Shown: positions 25,761 through 35,028 of the stretch, one piece after another
Layout: each line of letters opens with the position of its first letter
Position numbering within the stretch: position 1 is the stretch's first letter
Assembly: GCF_947491715.1 (NCBI RefSeq)
Contig: NZ_CANLKR010000035.1
Coordinates: 1-50,115, forward strand
DNA from: an uncultured Shewanella sp.
GTDB taxonomy: Bacteria; Pseudomonadota; Gammaproteobacteria; Enterobacterales; Shewanellaceae
Length of the DNA stretch: 50,115 bases
Direction: 5' to 3'
Position numbers and translations under genes: made by a program
The notes under the pieces: model-generated
The model's input: only the letters and a program-made list of their open reading frames with translations
Database searches by the model: none
What the model was told of the DNA's origin: nothing

Positions 25761-27431
25761 TCAGTTTTTTTGCTCGTCTCTTAACTCTCGGCGCAATATT
25801 TTGCCCACATTAGACTTAGGCAGCTCCTTTCTAAACTCCACCCATTTAGGCACTTTATAGCCCGTTAAATGACTTCGGCAATGCTCAATAACATCTTCAG
25901 ATGTTAGGGCTTCATCATTTTTCACCACAAACACTTTGACCGCTTCACCAGAAACCTCATGGGGAACGCCGACTGCAGCGACTTCAATCACACTGGCATG
26001 CATGGCCACGACATCTTCAATTTCATTGGGGAAAACATTAAAACCAGAGACTAAAATCATGTCTTTTTTACGATCAACAATATAGAAAAAGCCTTTTTCA
26101 TCCATGTAACCAATATCGCCAGTGGCTAAATAACCCGTTTCATCTATCACCTTTTGAGTCTCTTCTGGACGTTGCCAATAGCCTTTCATCACTTGCGGCC
26201 CTTTGGCAAATATTTCACCCACTTCGCCTTGAGACAATATACTGCCTTCATCGCTGCGAACCTGCACATCAGTCATGGCCACAGGAAAACCAATAGAACT
26301 ATTGTAACCCTCTAAATTATAAGGACAACAAGTCACTAACGGCGACGCTTCCGTTAATCCATAACCTTCAAGCAGACGTGTATGAGTGATATTCTGCCAC
26401 TTCTCGGCCACAGCACGCTGTACCGCCATCCCGCCCCCTATAGAGAGCTTTAAGGTCGAAAAGTCTAAGTCAGAAAAATCCTTTGAGTTCACTAGCGCAT
26501 TAAATAAGGTGTTTACGCCTGTTAGCGCTGTGATCGGGTATTTTTTCAATTCACTAATAAAAGCCGGCAGATCCCTCGGATTCGTGATCAATAAATTATT
26601 CGCCCCTTTATGTATAAATAACAAACAATTTACTGTCAGAGCAAAAATATGATAGAGCGGTAAGGCCGTCACCACAAACTCTTCACCGTTATTCAATAAA
26701 GGAGAGTAAGCCGCATCGGCTTGTAAAACATTACTAACAACATTGCCATGAGTCAGCATGGCTCCTTTAGACACCCCAGTCGTGCCACCCGTATATTGTA
26801 AAAAAGCAAGATCGGACGCATCAATATGCGGTTTCACATACTGCATTCTGCGGCCTTTCGATAAAGATTGGCGCATCGAAATAGCATGGGGTAAATGGTA
26901 TTTAGGCACCATTTTTTTCACGTATTTAACCACAAAGTTCACTAATGTCCGCTTTGGCGCACTCAGTAAATCCCCTAAACCCGTTAATACAACACTTTCT
27001 ACTTGGGTCTTTTTCACGACCTTATCTAAAGTGTGTGCAAAATTAGACACAACAACAATGGCTTTCGCACCTGAATCATTTAACTGATGCTGTAATTCTC
27101 GCGGCGTATACAAAGGATTGACATTCACGACAACCATTCCAGCCCTTAAAATACCAAATAAAGCAATGGGATATTGCAATAAATTTGGCATCATAATCGC
27201 CACTCTGTCACCTTTGCTTAATGTTAATTCGTTTTGCAAATAGGCAGCAAACGCACGGCTACGTTCTTCTAATTTACGATAGGTTAAACTTGCCCCCATA
27301 TTGACAAAAGCTGCTTGGTCCGCATATTTAGTCGCTGAGCTTTCAAATAAGTCAACCAGTGACGCGTAATCATTAACGTTTATTTCGGCAGGTACATCAT
27401 CAGGTAAATTATTAATCCAAGGCTGATCCAA
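25761..27431 (-). CDS. fadD: Long-chain fatty acid--CoA ligase
   Basis: Activates long-chain fatty acids to acyl-CoA with ATP, the entry to beta-oxidation, at the inner membrane. The 556 residues align with E. coli FadD along their length. The AMP-binding motif is LQYTGGTTGVSKGAMLTH and the ligase motif includes GYLATGDIGYMDEKGFFYIVDRKKDMILVSG (here quoted only in part: TGDIGYMD and DRKKDMILVSG). LPKSNVGKILRRELRD carries the catalytic lysine near the C terminus. It starts at TTG with AGGAG seven bases upstream; E. coli fadD also uses TTG. No clear FadR operator was found upstream. Likely monocistronic. Confidence 0.97.
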   Translation of the reverse strand: MDQPWINNLPDDVPAEINVNDYASLVDLFESSATKYADQAAFVNMGASLTYRKLEERSRAFAAYLQNELTLSKGDRVAIMMPNLLQYPIALFGILRAGMVVVNVNPLYTPRELQHQLNDSGAKAIVVVSNFAHTLDKVVKKTQVESVVLTGLGDLLSAPKRTLVNFVVKYVKKMVPKYHLPHAISMRQSLSKGRRMQYVKPHIDASDLAFLQYTGGTTGVSKGAMLTHGNVVSNVLQADAAYSPLLNNGEEFVVTALPLYHIFALTVNCLLFIHKGANNLLITNPRDLPAFISELKKYPITALTGVNTLFNALVNSKDFSDLDFSTLKLSIGGGMAVQRAVAEKWQNITHTRLLEGYGLTEASPLVTCCPYNLEGYNSSIGFPVAMTDVQVRSDEGSILSQGEVGEIFAKGPQVMKGYWQRPEETQKVIDETGYLATGDIGYMDEKGFFYIVDRKKDMILVSGFNVFPNEIEDVVAMHASVIEVAAVGVPHEVSGEAVKVFVVKNDEALTSEDVIEHCRSHLTGYKVPKWVEFRKELPKSNVGKILRRELRDEQKN

Positions 27432-27683
27432 AACTTTCTCCTCATGCCTTCAATATGATGAAAGCAGTACAACAAAAGCCTAGTCATCAAACGTATTACA
27501 CACGTTTATAAACAGGCTTAATGATTGCATTTATATTGCCAGTGATAAAAATCATACAAGCGTTTAATTTTTTGAACATCATCACATAAATGAAACAAAA
27601 AACCTAGTCAAAATTTACATACGAAAGACATTAAAGAAAAATATCCATTCATAAAATCTGCACAGTGCAAGAGATATCGTTTT

Positions 27684-28565
27684 CTATCTTTTGTTAATGA
27701 AATCCGTAATAGCTTTAGCTACTTCAGCCGCATTTCCCATATGAAGATGGTGATCCCCCCTCAAATGTACTGTCGATAACTGATTAAACCATTTCTTAGC
27801 CTGAGGCAACGCGGTTTGTAATGCTGAATACCCGTCCTGCCCAGTGATCAATAACGTTTGGCTGCTGTGATTTTGCATCAAGGCATCAACTTGTTCAAAA
27901 CTCAAACGAGTGGGAGAATCTAACCTCAACCGTGGATCGCTACGCCAACTCACTCCATTGTCATTTTGAACCATATTGCGTTGAGTCAATAAGGCACACC
28001 AAGACCTATCTAACCCCGTTAATTTATGTCTCGCATCCACTGCTATCTCTACATTATCATAAACACTGGCTGCTTTCTCTTTGTTGGCAAGGTAAGTTTG
28101 ATAAGCTTTAAAGCTTTTGTTTAATCTGGCTTTATTTTTCTTCGCCGATTCAAAAATAGGCGCCAAGGCTTCGATTAAAATAAGCTTATTGACTTTATCT
28201 GGAAAAGCAGCAGTAAAAGCGGAAGCGACTATTCCTCCTAATGAATGCCCCACAATAGCGACAGGTATTGTTCTGTGTTCAAGATATGAAAGCAGTACCT
28301 GTAAATCAAAAATATAGTCAACCCAATGCAAAGGGTAATACCCAGGATGATGATCGGAATATCCATGGCCTGGCCAATCGATAGCTAACACTTGAAAATC
28401 GTTCAAATGAGTCGCAAGAGGCTCAAAACTATTCGCATTATCTAACCAACCATGCAAAGCCAACAGCAAAGGTTTATCTGCTCGCCCCCATAACCTTCCA
28501 GACAAGCACAAATGAGGCAATTTAATTTGAACCTCCTCATGCTCAACGTTCAAATCAACACTCAT
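27684..28565 (-). CDS. Alpha/beta-fold hydrolase
   Basis: A 293-residue cytoplasmic alpha/beta hydrolase; no signal peptide. The oxyanion region is LALHGWLDNANSF, the nucleophile elbow VGHSLGG has serine at 108, and the histidine is in LRGDHHLHM near the C terminus. LAIDWPGHGYSDH is also typical of the fold. Closest types would be esterase-like or MhpC-like proteins; the substrate cannot be told from sequence. An AAGGGG ribosome site precedes ATG. It lies upstream of fadD on the same strand, 250 bases away, which weakly suggests lipid metabolism. MITE copy 3 lies in its upstream region, about 70 bases before the start. Confidence 0.85.
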   Translation of the reverse strand: MSVDLNVEHEEVQIKLPHLCLSGRLWGRADKPLLLALHGWLDNANSFEPLATHLNDFQVLAIDWPGHGYSDHHPGYYPLHWVDYIFDLQVLLSYLEHRTIPVAIVGHSLGGIVASAFTAAFPDKVNKLILIEALAPIFESAKKNKARLNKSFKAYQTYLANKEKAASVYDNVEIAVDARHKLTGLDRSWCALLTQRNMVQNDNGVSWRSDPRLRLDSPTRLSFEQVDALMQNHSSQTLLITGQDGYSALQTALPQAKKWFNQLSTVHLRGDHHLHMGNAAEVAKAITDFINKR

Positions 28566-28614
28566 ATCACCCCTTACTTAATCTTTAGTTTTAGACAAAA
28601 ACAAAGAGCACAAC

Positions 28615-28635
28615 ATCGCCATAAACCATGGCGAT
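28615..28635. repeat. 8-bp hairpin at the edge of MITE copy 3
   Basis: ATCGCCAT (28615-28622) is exactly inverted at 28628-28635 as ATGGCGAT, with loop AAACC. The right arm runs into the first base of the MITE terminal repeat. It lies 50 bases upstream of the alpha/beta hydrolase start, in its leader. Confidence 0.7.
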
Positions 28636-28914
28636 ACCCGTGATACTTGAAGGCGCATGTTTTCAGAGCCTGTAAAAGTGCCTAATTCAAGGCGTATTAT
28701 TACAGGAATGCTTATTGCCTTTTAAGGTGATGCAACGCAGAAGTAGGTGATTTTACAGACTCCCAAGGGGCTGGCCTCTTTATATGTAAGAGCAAAGCCT
28801 TTTATTCTGCGTTACTGAACACCAGCTTAGAATCACTAGGTACGCCGTTCAAAGCCTTGTCTAAAAGGCTTTTAATTCCAGCTGAATCCTGCATCTTCAA
28901 GTATCACGGGTATA
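28634..28914. mobile_element. MITE-like repeat, copy 3 (281 bp)
   Basis: Left end ATACCCGTGATACTTGAAG, right end CTTCAAGTATCACGGGTATA; same orientation and internal sequence as copies 1 and 2, including the stretch GTGCCTAATTCAAGGCGTAT. The left flank has GA where the other copies have TA, so the TA duplication is imperfect here. It lies between the exported methyltransferase gene and the alpha/beta hydrolase gene, both on the minus strand. The remaining bases to 29023 show nothing. Confidence 0.86.
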
Positions 28915-29023
28915 AATCATACTCTTTATTCAATCTTTAATGTCTACACATTTTCGGCATTAAAACATGATTAAAGCAAGACTAAAACGTATCCCCATTA
29001 ACGACCAGTAAAATAATATTAAC

Positions 29024-29938
29024 CTAACGATTCGGCTTGATGAACTTTAACGTCATTCTATCACTCTCACCAATATCCAAATATTGTTGTTTATTCGTAT
29101 CCCCCCCTTTTAATGTCGGCGGCAGACTCCAAACACCATGAGGGTAATCTTTCATATCAGCTAAGTTGGCATTCACCTCAGAGCTGGCCACTAAGGTAAA
29201 GCCCACTTTCTTCGCTAAGGCGACCACTTCATCTTGCTCCATATAACCACTACTGGCTAACATGCCCTCTTTACCTCTGTGCTCAACGACCCCAAAAGTC
29301 CCCCCGGGTTTTAATACGTTAAAAGCCGATTGAAACACAGGTAATAAATAATCTTTCATGGCCCAATTATGTAAATTTCTAAAAGTGAGTACGACATCTA
29401 CACTATCGTCTGATCCAAGTGAATAATGCGTTGGCGGATCAAAGGTGACCACTTCAGCTTGAGAAGTCTGAGTTTTACTGTCTTCTAGCCATATTTTGAA
29501 TTTTTTTGCCGATGTCGCACGATAACCGTTTTTCTTTGTTTCATCGCTTGGGTTACTGTCAAAAATAGCCCCAACATATTGCCCTTTTTTATTTAAATAT
29601 GGCGCCAATATTTCTGCATACCAGCCACCACCCGGCCACAGTTCAATAACAGTATCTGTGGGTTTCACGCCAAAAAACATCAAAGTTTCAAAAGGGTGCC
29701 GATAAACATCGCGAGCCATATTACTGGGCGTTCTAAAGTCACTCTTCACTGCAGCTAATAGTTGATCATTGACATTGTCTGACTCGCTGCTACTCATAGC
29801 AGAAAAGCTCATGCCAGCAACGAGTAAGCCCGCACTTAACAGCGAAGCCTGCGACAAGCGCTGAACCTTCAATGCCCTCTTCATATTGGTCAGTGTCAAA
29901 TGAAACACTTGGGTATTCAAAACGGTATTTAAAAACAT
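29024..29938 (-). CDS. Exported class I SAM-methyltransferase-like protein
   Basis: A 304-residue protein combining an N-terminal export signal with a Rossmann methyltransferase domain. The hydrophobic signal (SLLSAGLLVAGMSFSAMS) lies at ~33-50 after a basic stretch. The SAM-binding loop is VIELWPGGGWYAEIL, with an acidic residue in YVGAIFDSNP, LTFRNLHNW as motif IV-like and GGTFGVVEHRG later. These resemble the predicted methyltransferases of COG4798, many of which also carry signal peptides. How SAM would be available in the periplasm is unclear, so it may bind another ligand. ATG 29938 has a ribosome site (GGAAGA); ATG 29884 would give a more usual signal length. Function unknown. Confidence 0.8.
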   Translation of the reverse strand: MFLNTVLNTQVFHLTLTNMKRALKVQRLSQASLLSAGLLVAGMSFSAMSSSESDNVNDQLLAAVKSDFRTPSNMARDVYRHPFETLMFFGVKPTDTVIELWPGGGWYAEILAPYLNKKGQYVGAIFDSNPSDETKKNGYRATSAKKFKIWLEDSKTQTSQAEVVTFDPPTHYSLGSDDSVDVVLTFRNLHNWAMKDYLLPVFQSAFNVLKPGGTFGVVEHRGKEGMLASSGYMEQDEVVALAKKVGFTLVASSEVNANLADMKDYPHGVWSLPPTLKGGDTNKQQYLDIGESDRMTLKFIKPNR

Positions 29939-30017
29939 ATGCTTTCTTCCATGACGTTCAATAAACCATCAAAATAACAGTCACTCAATAAAAAGCCAAG
30001 TCTTTCACACTTATCTA

Positions 30018-30680
30018 TTAAAGTCGCTTAACATCACGGACTCGACACCAACTTAAAAACAGCATCCAACCACTAAATAGCAACCAAATCGCCACCCAAA
30101 TCCAGGCAGGGATCCAGGTTTGTGACGCTAACATCGCCGCATCACCACGCCCACCAATTCCTAATAAATAAGTTGGACTTGCAAGGGCGTTGAGCATTAT
30201 CATCAAGGCCATGATCCTAAGCCCAGTATTAAAATAAGCTTTACCATTTAATTTCAATGGCAATAAAAACAAGGCCGCAAGCACTAACAAAATAATAATG
30301 GTGAGAAGGTCCCGTCCCCACAATGCGATAGTGAGTAATACCCCCGCTCCTAACAGCGCATAACTGGCCCTGATCCCTCGTGAAGAAGTGGCTAAAATAA
30401 ATAATAAAAATCCCCAAAGAGCGGCACCAAAATAACCACTAAAACCAATGATCACCGGCCAACCACCTTGACTAAAACATAAACCGGCGCCATTAGGAAA
30501 CAGTTGAATATGGCTCACGGAGCCGCCGGTCATTAACGTTGCTAGACCATGGGATAATTCATGAAAATAACTCTCGAGCCATTTAAACGGAATTTGGATA
30601 AAGGGTAAACGTGTCACGATAACGGCAACAAACAACTCGATAAAAAAACGCCCCTTTGTTGGAATTTTAGATTGACGCAT
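30018..30680 (-). CDS. M50-like membrane metallopeptidase
   Basis: A 220-residue polytopic membrane protein with the zinc motif HELSH (H40-E41-H44) at the start of the fold, as in M50B-type peptidases. About five or six further hydrophobic segments follow. A second motif with an aspartate near the third helix, as in site-2 proteases, is not obvious; FPNGAGLCF may correspond to the beta-loop. Members often face sigma-factor or peptide processing, but no partner is evident here. An AGGA ribosome site precedes ATG. It lies between tsaB and the exported methyltransferase-like gene on the same strand, 80-170 bases apart. Confidence 0.75.
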   Translation of the reverse strand: MRQSKIPTKGRFFIELFVAVIVTRLPFIQIPFKWLESYFHELSHGLATLMTGGSVSHIQLFPNGAGLCFSQGGWPVIIGFSGYFGAALWGFLLFILATSSRGIRASYALLGAGVLLTIALWGRDLLTIIILLVLAALFLLPLKLNGKAYFNTGLRIMALMIMLNALASPTYLLGIGGRGDAAMLASQTWIPAWIWVAIWLLFSGWMLFLSWCRVRDVKRL

Positions 30681-30783
30681 TATATTTCCTATTTAATGAG
30701 AATGACTCTTTATTTTATCAATGATATCGAGCCCTTGATTATGCAGCAATAAAAAGCATAACGTTTAGGATGAATATTCATTG

Positions 30784-30815
30784 GACTTTAAAACCCCCAT
30801 GAGCGCTTTAAAGTC
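30784..30815. repeat. Inverted repeat downstream of tsaB
   Basis: GACTTTAAA (30784-30792) and TTTAAAGTC (30807-30815) flank a 14-base loop. It lies between the tsaB stop and the M50 gene, so it could slow or end tsaB transcription, but there is no T-run. Confidence 0.5.
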
Positions 30816-30851
30816 AAGTGTTCCAAAGTCAATTAAGGTCGGATTAAATGC

Positions 30852-31571
30852 TTATTCTCTTCCTGGTAGTTTCTTCCATGTCACAGTGTCGCGTAAATAA
30901 ACAGGTGCTAATTCATCAACACTTGTCGCATCGCCCTTTCTCATTCCAAACTCTGCTAACGCTAGCATGGCACTCGCCTGAGGAAATTTAGCTTGCTCGC
31001 ATAGCGTCATGTTATCACTTAACCTTAACAACTCAGGATAGGCATCAAAACCCGTTCCAGCGCAGTCAATACTGGCCGAGATATCCAATTGTATCTCCAC
31101 TTCTTCAGGGCGACTCACTCGCTCTGCCCCCACTAAAGTCGCAATGCCATTAACGTCAATAAACTGCCCCCAATAGACTTCTCCCATTCGAGCATCAATA
31201 GCACAAAACACTTGCTTAGCCGCTTCCTTTTCAATGGCTATTTGTGCCATTGCGGCAAGGGTTGAAATACCAATAACAGGCACATCAAGGCCTAACGCTA
31301 AACCTTGAGTCATGCTAGTGCAAATACGAATCCCCGTAAAACTCCCCGGTCCTCGGCCATAGGCAATATAATCGATATTATTGACTTTCAGTTGAGCTTG
31401 ATTTAATACACTCTCAACCATAGGCAATAATCGCTGGCTGTGCTCTCGAGGTGCATCCACTTGCTGTTGGTAGACTCTACCATCAGTCATGAGCGCCACA
31501 GAGCAAGACTCAGTACAAGTATCAAGTGCTAATATCGTTGATGATGCTTCTTTTTGAACGTCTTGTGTCAT
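30852..31571 (-). CDS. tsaB: tRNA threonylcarbamoyladenosine biosynthesis protein TsaB
   Basis: Scaffold and partner of TsaD in making t6A37 on ANN-decoding tRNAs. The 239 residues show the ASKHA-fold motifs TILALDTCTESCSVAL and YGRGPGSFTGIRICTSMTQGLALG, followed by VIGISTLAAMAQ and FCAIDARMGEVYW. TsaB is a degenerate TsaD paralogue and binds no metal. Length is normal. The ribosome site is weak. The adjacent M50-like gene lies downstream on the same strand. Confidence 0.96.
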   Translation of the reverse strand: MTQDVQKEASSTILALDTCTESCSVALMTDGRVYQQQVDAPREHSQRLLPMVESVLNQAQLKVNNIDYIAYGRGPGSFTGIRICTSMTQGLALGLDVPVIGISTLAAMAQIAIEKEAAKQVFCAIDARMGEVYWGQFIDVNGIATLVGAERVSRPEEVEIQLDISASIDCAGTGFDAYPELLRLSDNMTLCEQAKFPQASAMLALAEFGMRKGDATSVDELAPVYLRDTVTWKKLPGRE

Positions 31572-32042
31572 TTATGGGTAACCGCAACAGATAATAATTC
31601 GCCGTCAGTATAACCTCAAGTGCTAAAGAGGTTAAGTCTAGACACCTCAAAATTCATCGCTCACTGGATTTTTCCATCCCCCATAAACTCAATGTCAACC
31701 ACGCACCTAGAGTATTAATGTTCAATCTGAATACAATACTCAATATTGCATTAGCGAGATAGGCATGATAAAAAAACAACAATTAGGTTATTAGATTTCA
31801 TTGCTAGATAGTATTTTTTTATAATAAAAATCAATTAGATTATTAAAAAAAGCGATTTTATTAAGCAATTCTATGATCATTAATTTACGTTATTTTTATT
31901 AAATTTATAACCTATATGTTATGACAAAAGTTTCCAGACAGAAGATAGTGACCAGACTATGAACATATTCACCATCCTTCATGAAATCCGAGACCTTAAA
32001 TCCAATACCCTAAATGCTGAAATGTGAAATAAAGAGAGAATT
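31572..32042. other. AT-rich divergent region between tsaB and glk
   Basis: The 471 bases hold A/T runs and no credible ORF. Promoters for both genes should lie here. I could not identify a clear HexR-type palindrome, although that regulator controls glucose genes in Shewanella. A good glk ribosome site, AGAGAG, is at 32034. Confidence 0.4.
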
Positions 32043-32996
32043 ATGCAACGAAATCATTTAGTCGCCGATGTTGGGGGCACCAATATTCGTATCGCTCTTG
32101 CTAACCAAAGTGAGATTAAGCACATTCAAACCTTTGAATGTGCCGAGTTTCCCTCTTTAGAAGCGGCCATTAATCATTATATTAAAGAGAATAAGCTGAT
32201 TATCGATAAAGCTTGCATCTGTATTGCAGGGGCTGTAAACGATAATGAAGACGTCAAAATGACCAATTTGGACTGGCGTTTTTCAGCTCACTCTATTGAA
32301 CAGCATTGCAACATCAATACCGTCCACCTCATTAATGATTATCATGCCATCGCCATGTCTTTACCCTATTTAACGCCTTCGCAGCTCATCAAAATGAGTG
32401 GGGCAAAAGGCCAAGATAATGCCCCTAAAATGGTTTGCGGCCCAGGCACGGGATTAGGTATTGCTCAGCTTGTTCCGATCAAAGATCACTATCATTGTAT
32501 CAGCGGAGAAGGAGGCCATATTGCTTTCGCTCCTACCACTGAGCGGCAAATACAAGTCCTTAACTATCTATTCAGCCAACATGAGCGCGTATCAATCGAA
32601 AGATTATTATCCGGTCAGGGAATCGTCAATATTTATCAGGCCCTAGCAGCTCAAGCAAAACAACCGGCTCAAAATTACAATGCAAAAGACATCACTGAAG
32701 GATTTATACAAAAAAGCGATCCTTTATGTATTGAAAGCACTGAACTTTTCTTAGATATTCTCGCACAATTTCTAGGTGATCTTGTGCTGATGAATGGCGC
32801 ATTTGGCGGAGTATATATTGCAGGAGGCATCATGCCTCGTATTATCAAACACGTGAATGTTGAAAAATTTAATCAATGTTATGCTCATAAAGGTCGATTT
32901 AGAGACTATGTCAGTCAGGCACCTTTATATCTCATCACTGAGCCCCAACCAGGACTCATTGGCGCTGCTGCCTATTTATATCAGTCGATCGATTAA
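32043..32996 (+). CDS. glk: Glucokinase
   Basis: Phosphorylates glucose to glucose-6-phosphate with ATP. The 317 residues match the bacterial glucokinase family of about 320. Motifs: phosphate loop VADVGGTNIRIALA near 7-20; LTNLDW-like MTNLDW sugar site; HLINDYHAIAMSLP with the catalytic aspartate; GPGTGLGIA; SGEGGHIAFAPTT; and FGGVYIAGGIMPRI. No sugar transporter or Entner-Doudoroff genes are adjacent. It is monocistronic. Confidence 0.95.
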   Translation: MQRNHLVADVGGTNIRIALANQSEIKHIQTFECAEFPSLEAAINHYIKENKLIIDKACICIAGAVNDNEDVKMTNLDWRFSAHSIEQHCNINTVHLINDYHAIAMSLPYLTPSQLIKMSGAKGQDNAPKMVCGPGTGLGIAQLVPIKDHYHCISGEGGHIAFAPTTERQIQVLNYLFSQHERVSIERLLSGQGIVNIYQALAAQAKQPAQNYNAKDITEGFIQKSDPLCIESTELFLDILAQFLGDLVLMNGAFGGVYIAGGIMPRIIKHVNVEKFNQCYAHKGRFRDYVSQAPLYLITEPQPGLIGAAAYLYQSID

Positions 32997-33365
32997 GTCC
33001 ATTTCCATGAGTAAGGATTAATCTTCTTCGATAATCCTTACAAGCCAGTAGTGGAGTCAGCGATACATCTCGACTCCAACACATTTTCTTTTATAACAAA
33101 AGCTTTCATTTTAAATGACAGAGGCTCAAGGATCGACTTCTTCGTTCTTATCTCTTTTTGAGATAAAGTTAGTTAAGGAGATTGCAACTCCCCTTTTCTG
33201 ACCCCTTTTAATGAAGTGAGCTCTTCACAACTCCGCCCTATTTATTGAAAAACGGCTCATTACCATTCAGCTTCAGTTCAAAAAAATAATGAAAATGTAA
33301 AAAGCTGCAATCATCAACTAATATATTGAAATAGAAAATGACCAGTTAAACGGTGCCACAGCAAT
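32997..33365. other. Intergenic region after glk with two hairpins
   Basis: GTAAGGATT (33011-33019) is inverted at 33033-33041, with inner ATC/GAT and a bulged A; this may end glk. A second perfect stem, TTATCTC/GAGATAA, lies at 33148-33166 with a five-T loop. Neither is followed by a long T-run. No ORF or RNA gene is recognised in the 369 bases. Confidence 0.45.
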
Positions 33366-34814
33366 ATGATAAGCATTAAAAATTTACAAGGTGACAATGT
33401 CGACATCTCACCTGCTGAGTTTCAACACTTTACATCCAAGCTCGATTCAAGATTATTATTTGAAGGATGTGCAGAATATGAACAGTCCAGACAAATTTTC
33501 AACCATATTTTCAATCGTAAACCTGCCTTCATAATCAAACCTTCTGGGGCCGCAGATATTCAAACCACAGTCAAATTTGCCGCAAAACATCAATTACTCA
33601 TCGCCATAAAAAGTGGGGGGCATAATGTCGCGGGTCATGCCAGCTGTGAAGGCGGTATTCTTATTGATTTATCCTTAATGCAAAGTATTCATGTCGATAC
33701 CAACACTCAACAGGTTCGAGTAGAAGCCGGAGCCTTACTACACAAATTAGATCATGAAACTCAATCTGTTGGGTTAGCTGTACCTGTCGGTGTAGTATCA
33801 GTAACAGGTGTCGCGGGTTTAACTTTGGGAGGCGGCTTTGGCTGGCTAACGGGTAAATATGGTTTAGCCATTGATAACCTCATCTCAGCACAACTCATCA
33901 CCAGCGATGGTGAAATACGCGACATTTCAAAAAACAATCATGTCGATTTATTTTGGGCTATCAGAGGGGGAAGTGGTAATTTTGGCATTATCACTTCCTT
34001 TTTATTTCAAGCCCATCCTGTCGGCCCTGATGTACTCTTTTGCAGTCCTTTGTATGCGCTTGAGAAAGCTGAAACAGTATTAGTGCAATGGCGAGATTTT
34101 ATGACAAAAGCAAGTCAAGATTTAACCTCCGTCGCCTTTATTTATCGTGTCCCCGTCAGTACTCATTTTCCTGAACACTTACATAATCAAGATGTCGTCA
34201 TGCTCGCAGGCGTCCATATAGGAAAACAAAAAGAAGCAAAAAAACACATACAAAATCTTTGCTCTTTTGACGGTCTACTTCATGATGCCACCTCAGTCAT
34301 GCCTTTTGAACAAGTGCAGCAATGGTTTGAAAATTGGAATAATGATGACGTCCAGCCACAACGCTTTTACTTCAAATCAATATATACAAATCAATTAGAT
34401 AAACCAATTTTAAAAGAATTTATCAATGGCTTTCGATTAAGGCCGCTTTCCACCTGTAAAGGAAATGTATCATTTGTCATTCAATGCCTAAGAGGTGCCT
34501 TTAGAGACGTGCCAGAAGAAGACACCGCATTTGGCTCTAGAGAGCCCCACTTTATGTTAGAGTCCAATTTAGCTTGGATTGATGCACACTTTGATGACGC
34601 TAACATTGCCTGGGGACGAGCACTGTGGGATAGACTCGCCGCTTATTCAAATGAACATCGTATTTATATCAATCATTCCGGCGTTGAAGAAGATCATATT
34701 GGTCAGCTACCTTCTGTATTTGGAAAAAACTACAATAAGCTTAGAAAAATAAAGAAAAAATACGACCCAATGAATTTATTCCGCCAAAACGCCAACATTC
34801 CCCCCGCAGACTAA
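33366..34814 (+). CDS. FAD-linked oxidoreductase (berberine bridge enzyme-like)
   Basis: A 482-residue flavoprotein of the FAD_binding_4/BBE family. The PCMH-type FAD domain (about 45-220) has IAIKSGGHNVAGHAS, where the histidine at 86 aligns with the His that binds FAD covalently, followed by GVAGLTLGGGFGWL and AIRGGSGNFGIITSF. The C-terminal BBE motif appears as KNYNKLRKIKKKYDPMNLFR. The second covalent cysteine of bicovalent members is replaced: the segment reads VVSVTGVAG. Bacterial relatives oxidise sugars, alcohols or secondary metabolites, and the substrate here is unknown. No signal peptide. The ribosome site is poor. Confidence 0.85.
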   Translation: MISIKNLQGDNVDISPAEFQHFTSKLDSRLLFEGCAEYEQSRQIFNHIFNRKPAFIIKPSGAADIQTTVKFAAKHQLLIAIKSGGHNVAGHASCEGGILIDLSLMQSIHVDTNTQQVRVEAGALLHKLDHETQSVGLAVPVGVVSVTGVAGLTLGGGFGWLTGKYGLAIDNLISAQLITSDGEIRDISKNNHVDLFWAIRGGSGNFGIITSFLFQAHPVGPDVLFCSPLYALEKAETVLVQWRDFMTKASQDLTSVAFIYRVPVSTHFPEHLHNQDVVMLAGVHIGKQKEAKKHIQNLCSFDGLLHDATSVMPFEQVQQWFENWNNDDVQPQRFYFKSIYTNQLDKPILKEFINGFRLRPLSTCKGNVSFVIQCLRGAFRDVPEEDTAFGSREPHFMLESNLAWIDAHFDDANIAWGRALWDRLAAYSNEHRIYINHSGVEEDHIGQLPSVFGKNYNKLRKIKKKYDPMNLFRQNANIPPAD

Positions 34815-35028
34815 AAATAAAAAGAGACATCACTTTGCCTCACATCTATTCCGACATCTTAGAGTGTTATCCCTAAACTTATCAATGGGCACTCTCTGCT
34901 CCTAAAAGAAATGTACCCCAATTTTTCATTACGCATTAAAGAACACATCAAAAATAAAAGAACTTAACTATACTCAACAGCATGGAAGTTGCTCTCACTT
35001 AATCTATGTACATAAAAGCGATTTAATC

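Noticed and set aside
27432..27683. FadR operator upstream of fadD
   Set aside because: No sequence resembling the known FadR palindrome could be found by eye.
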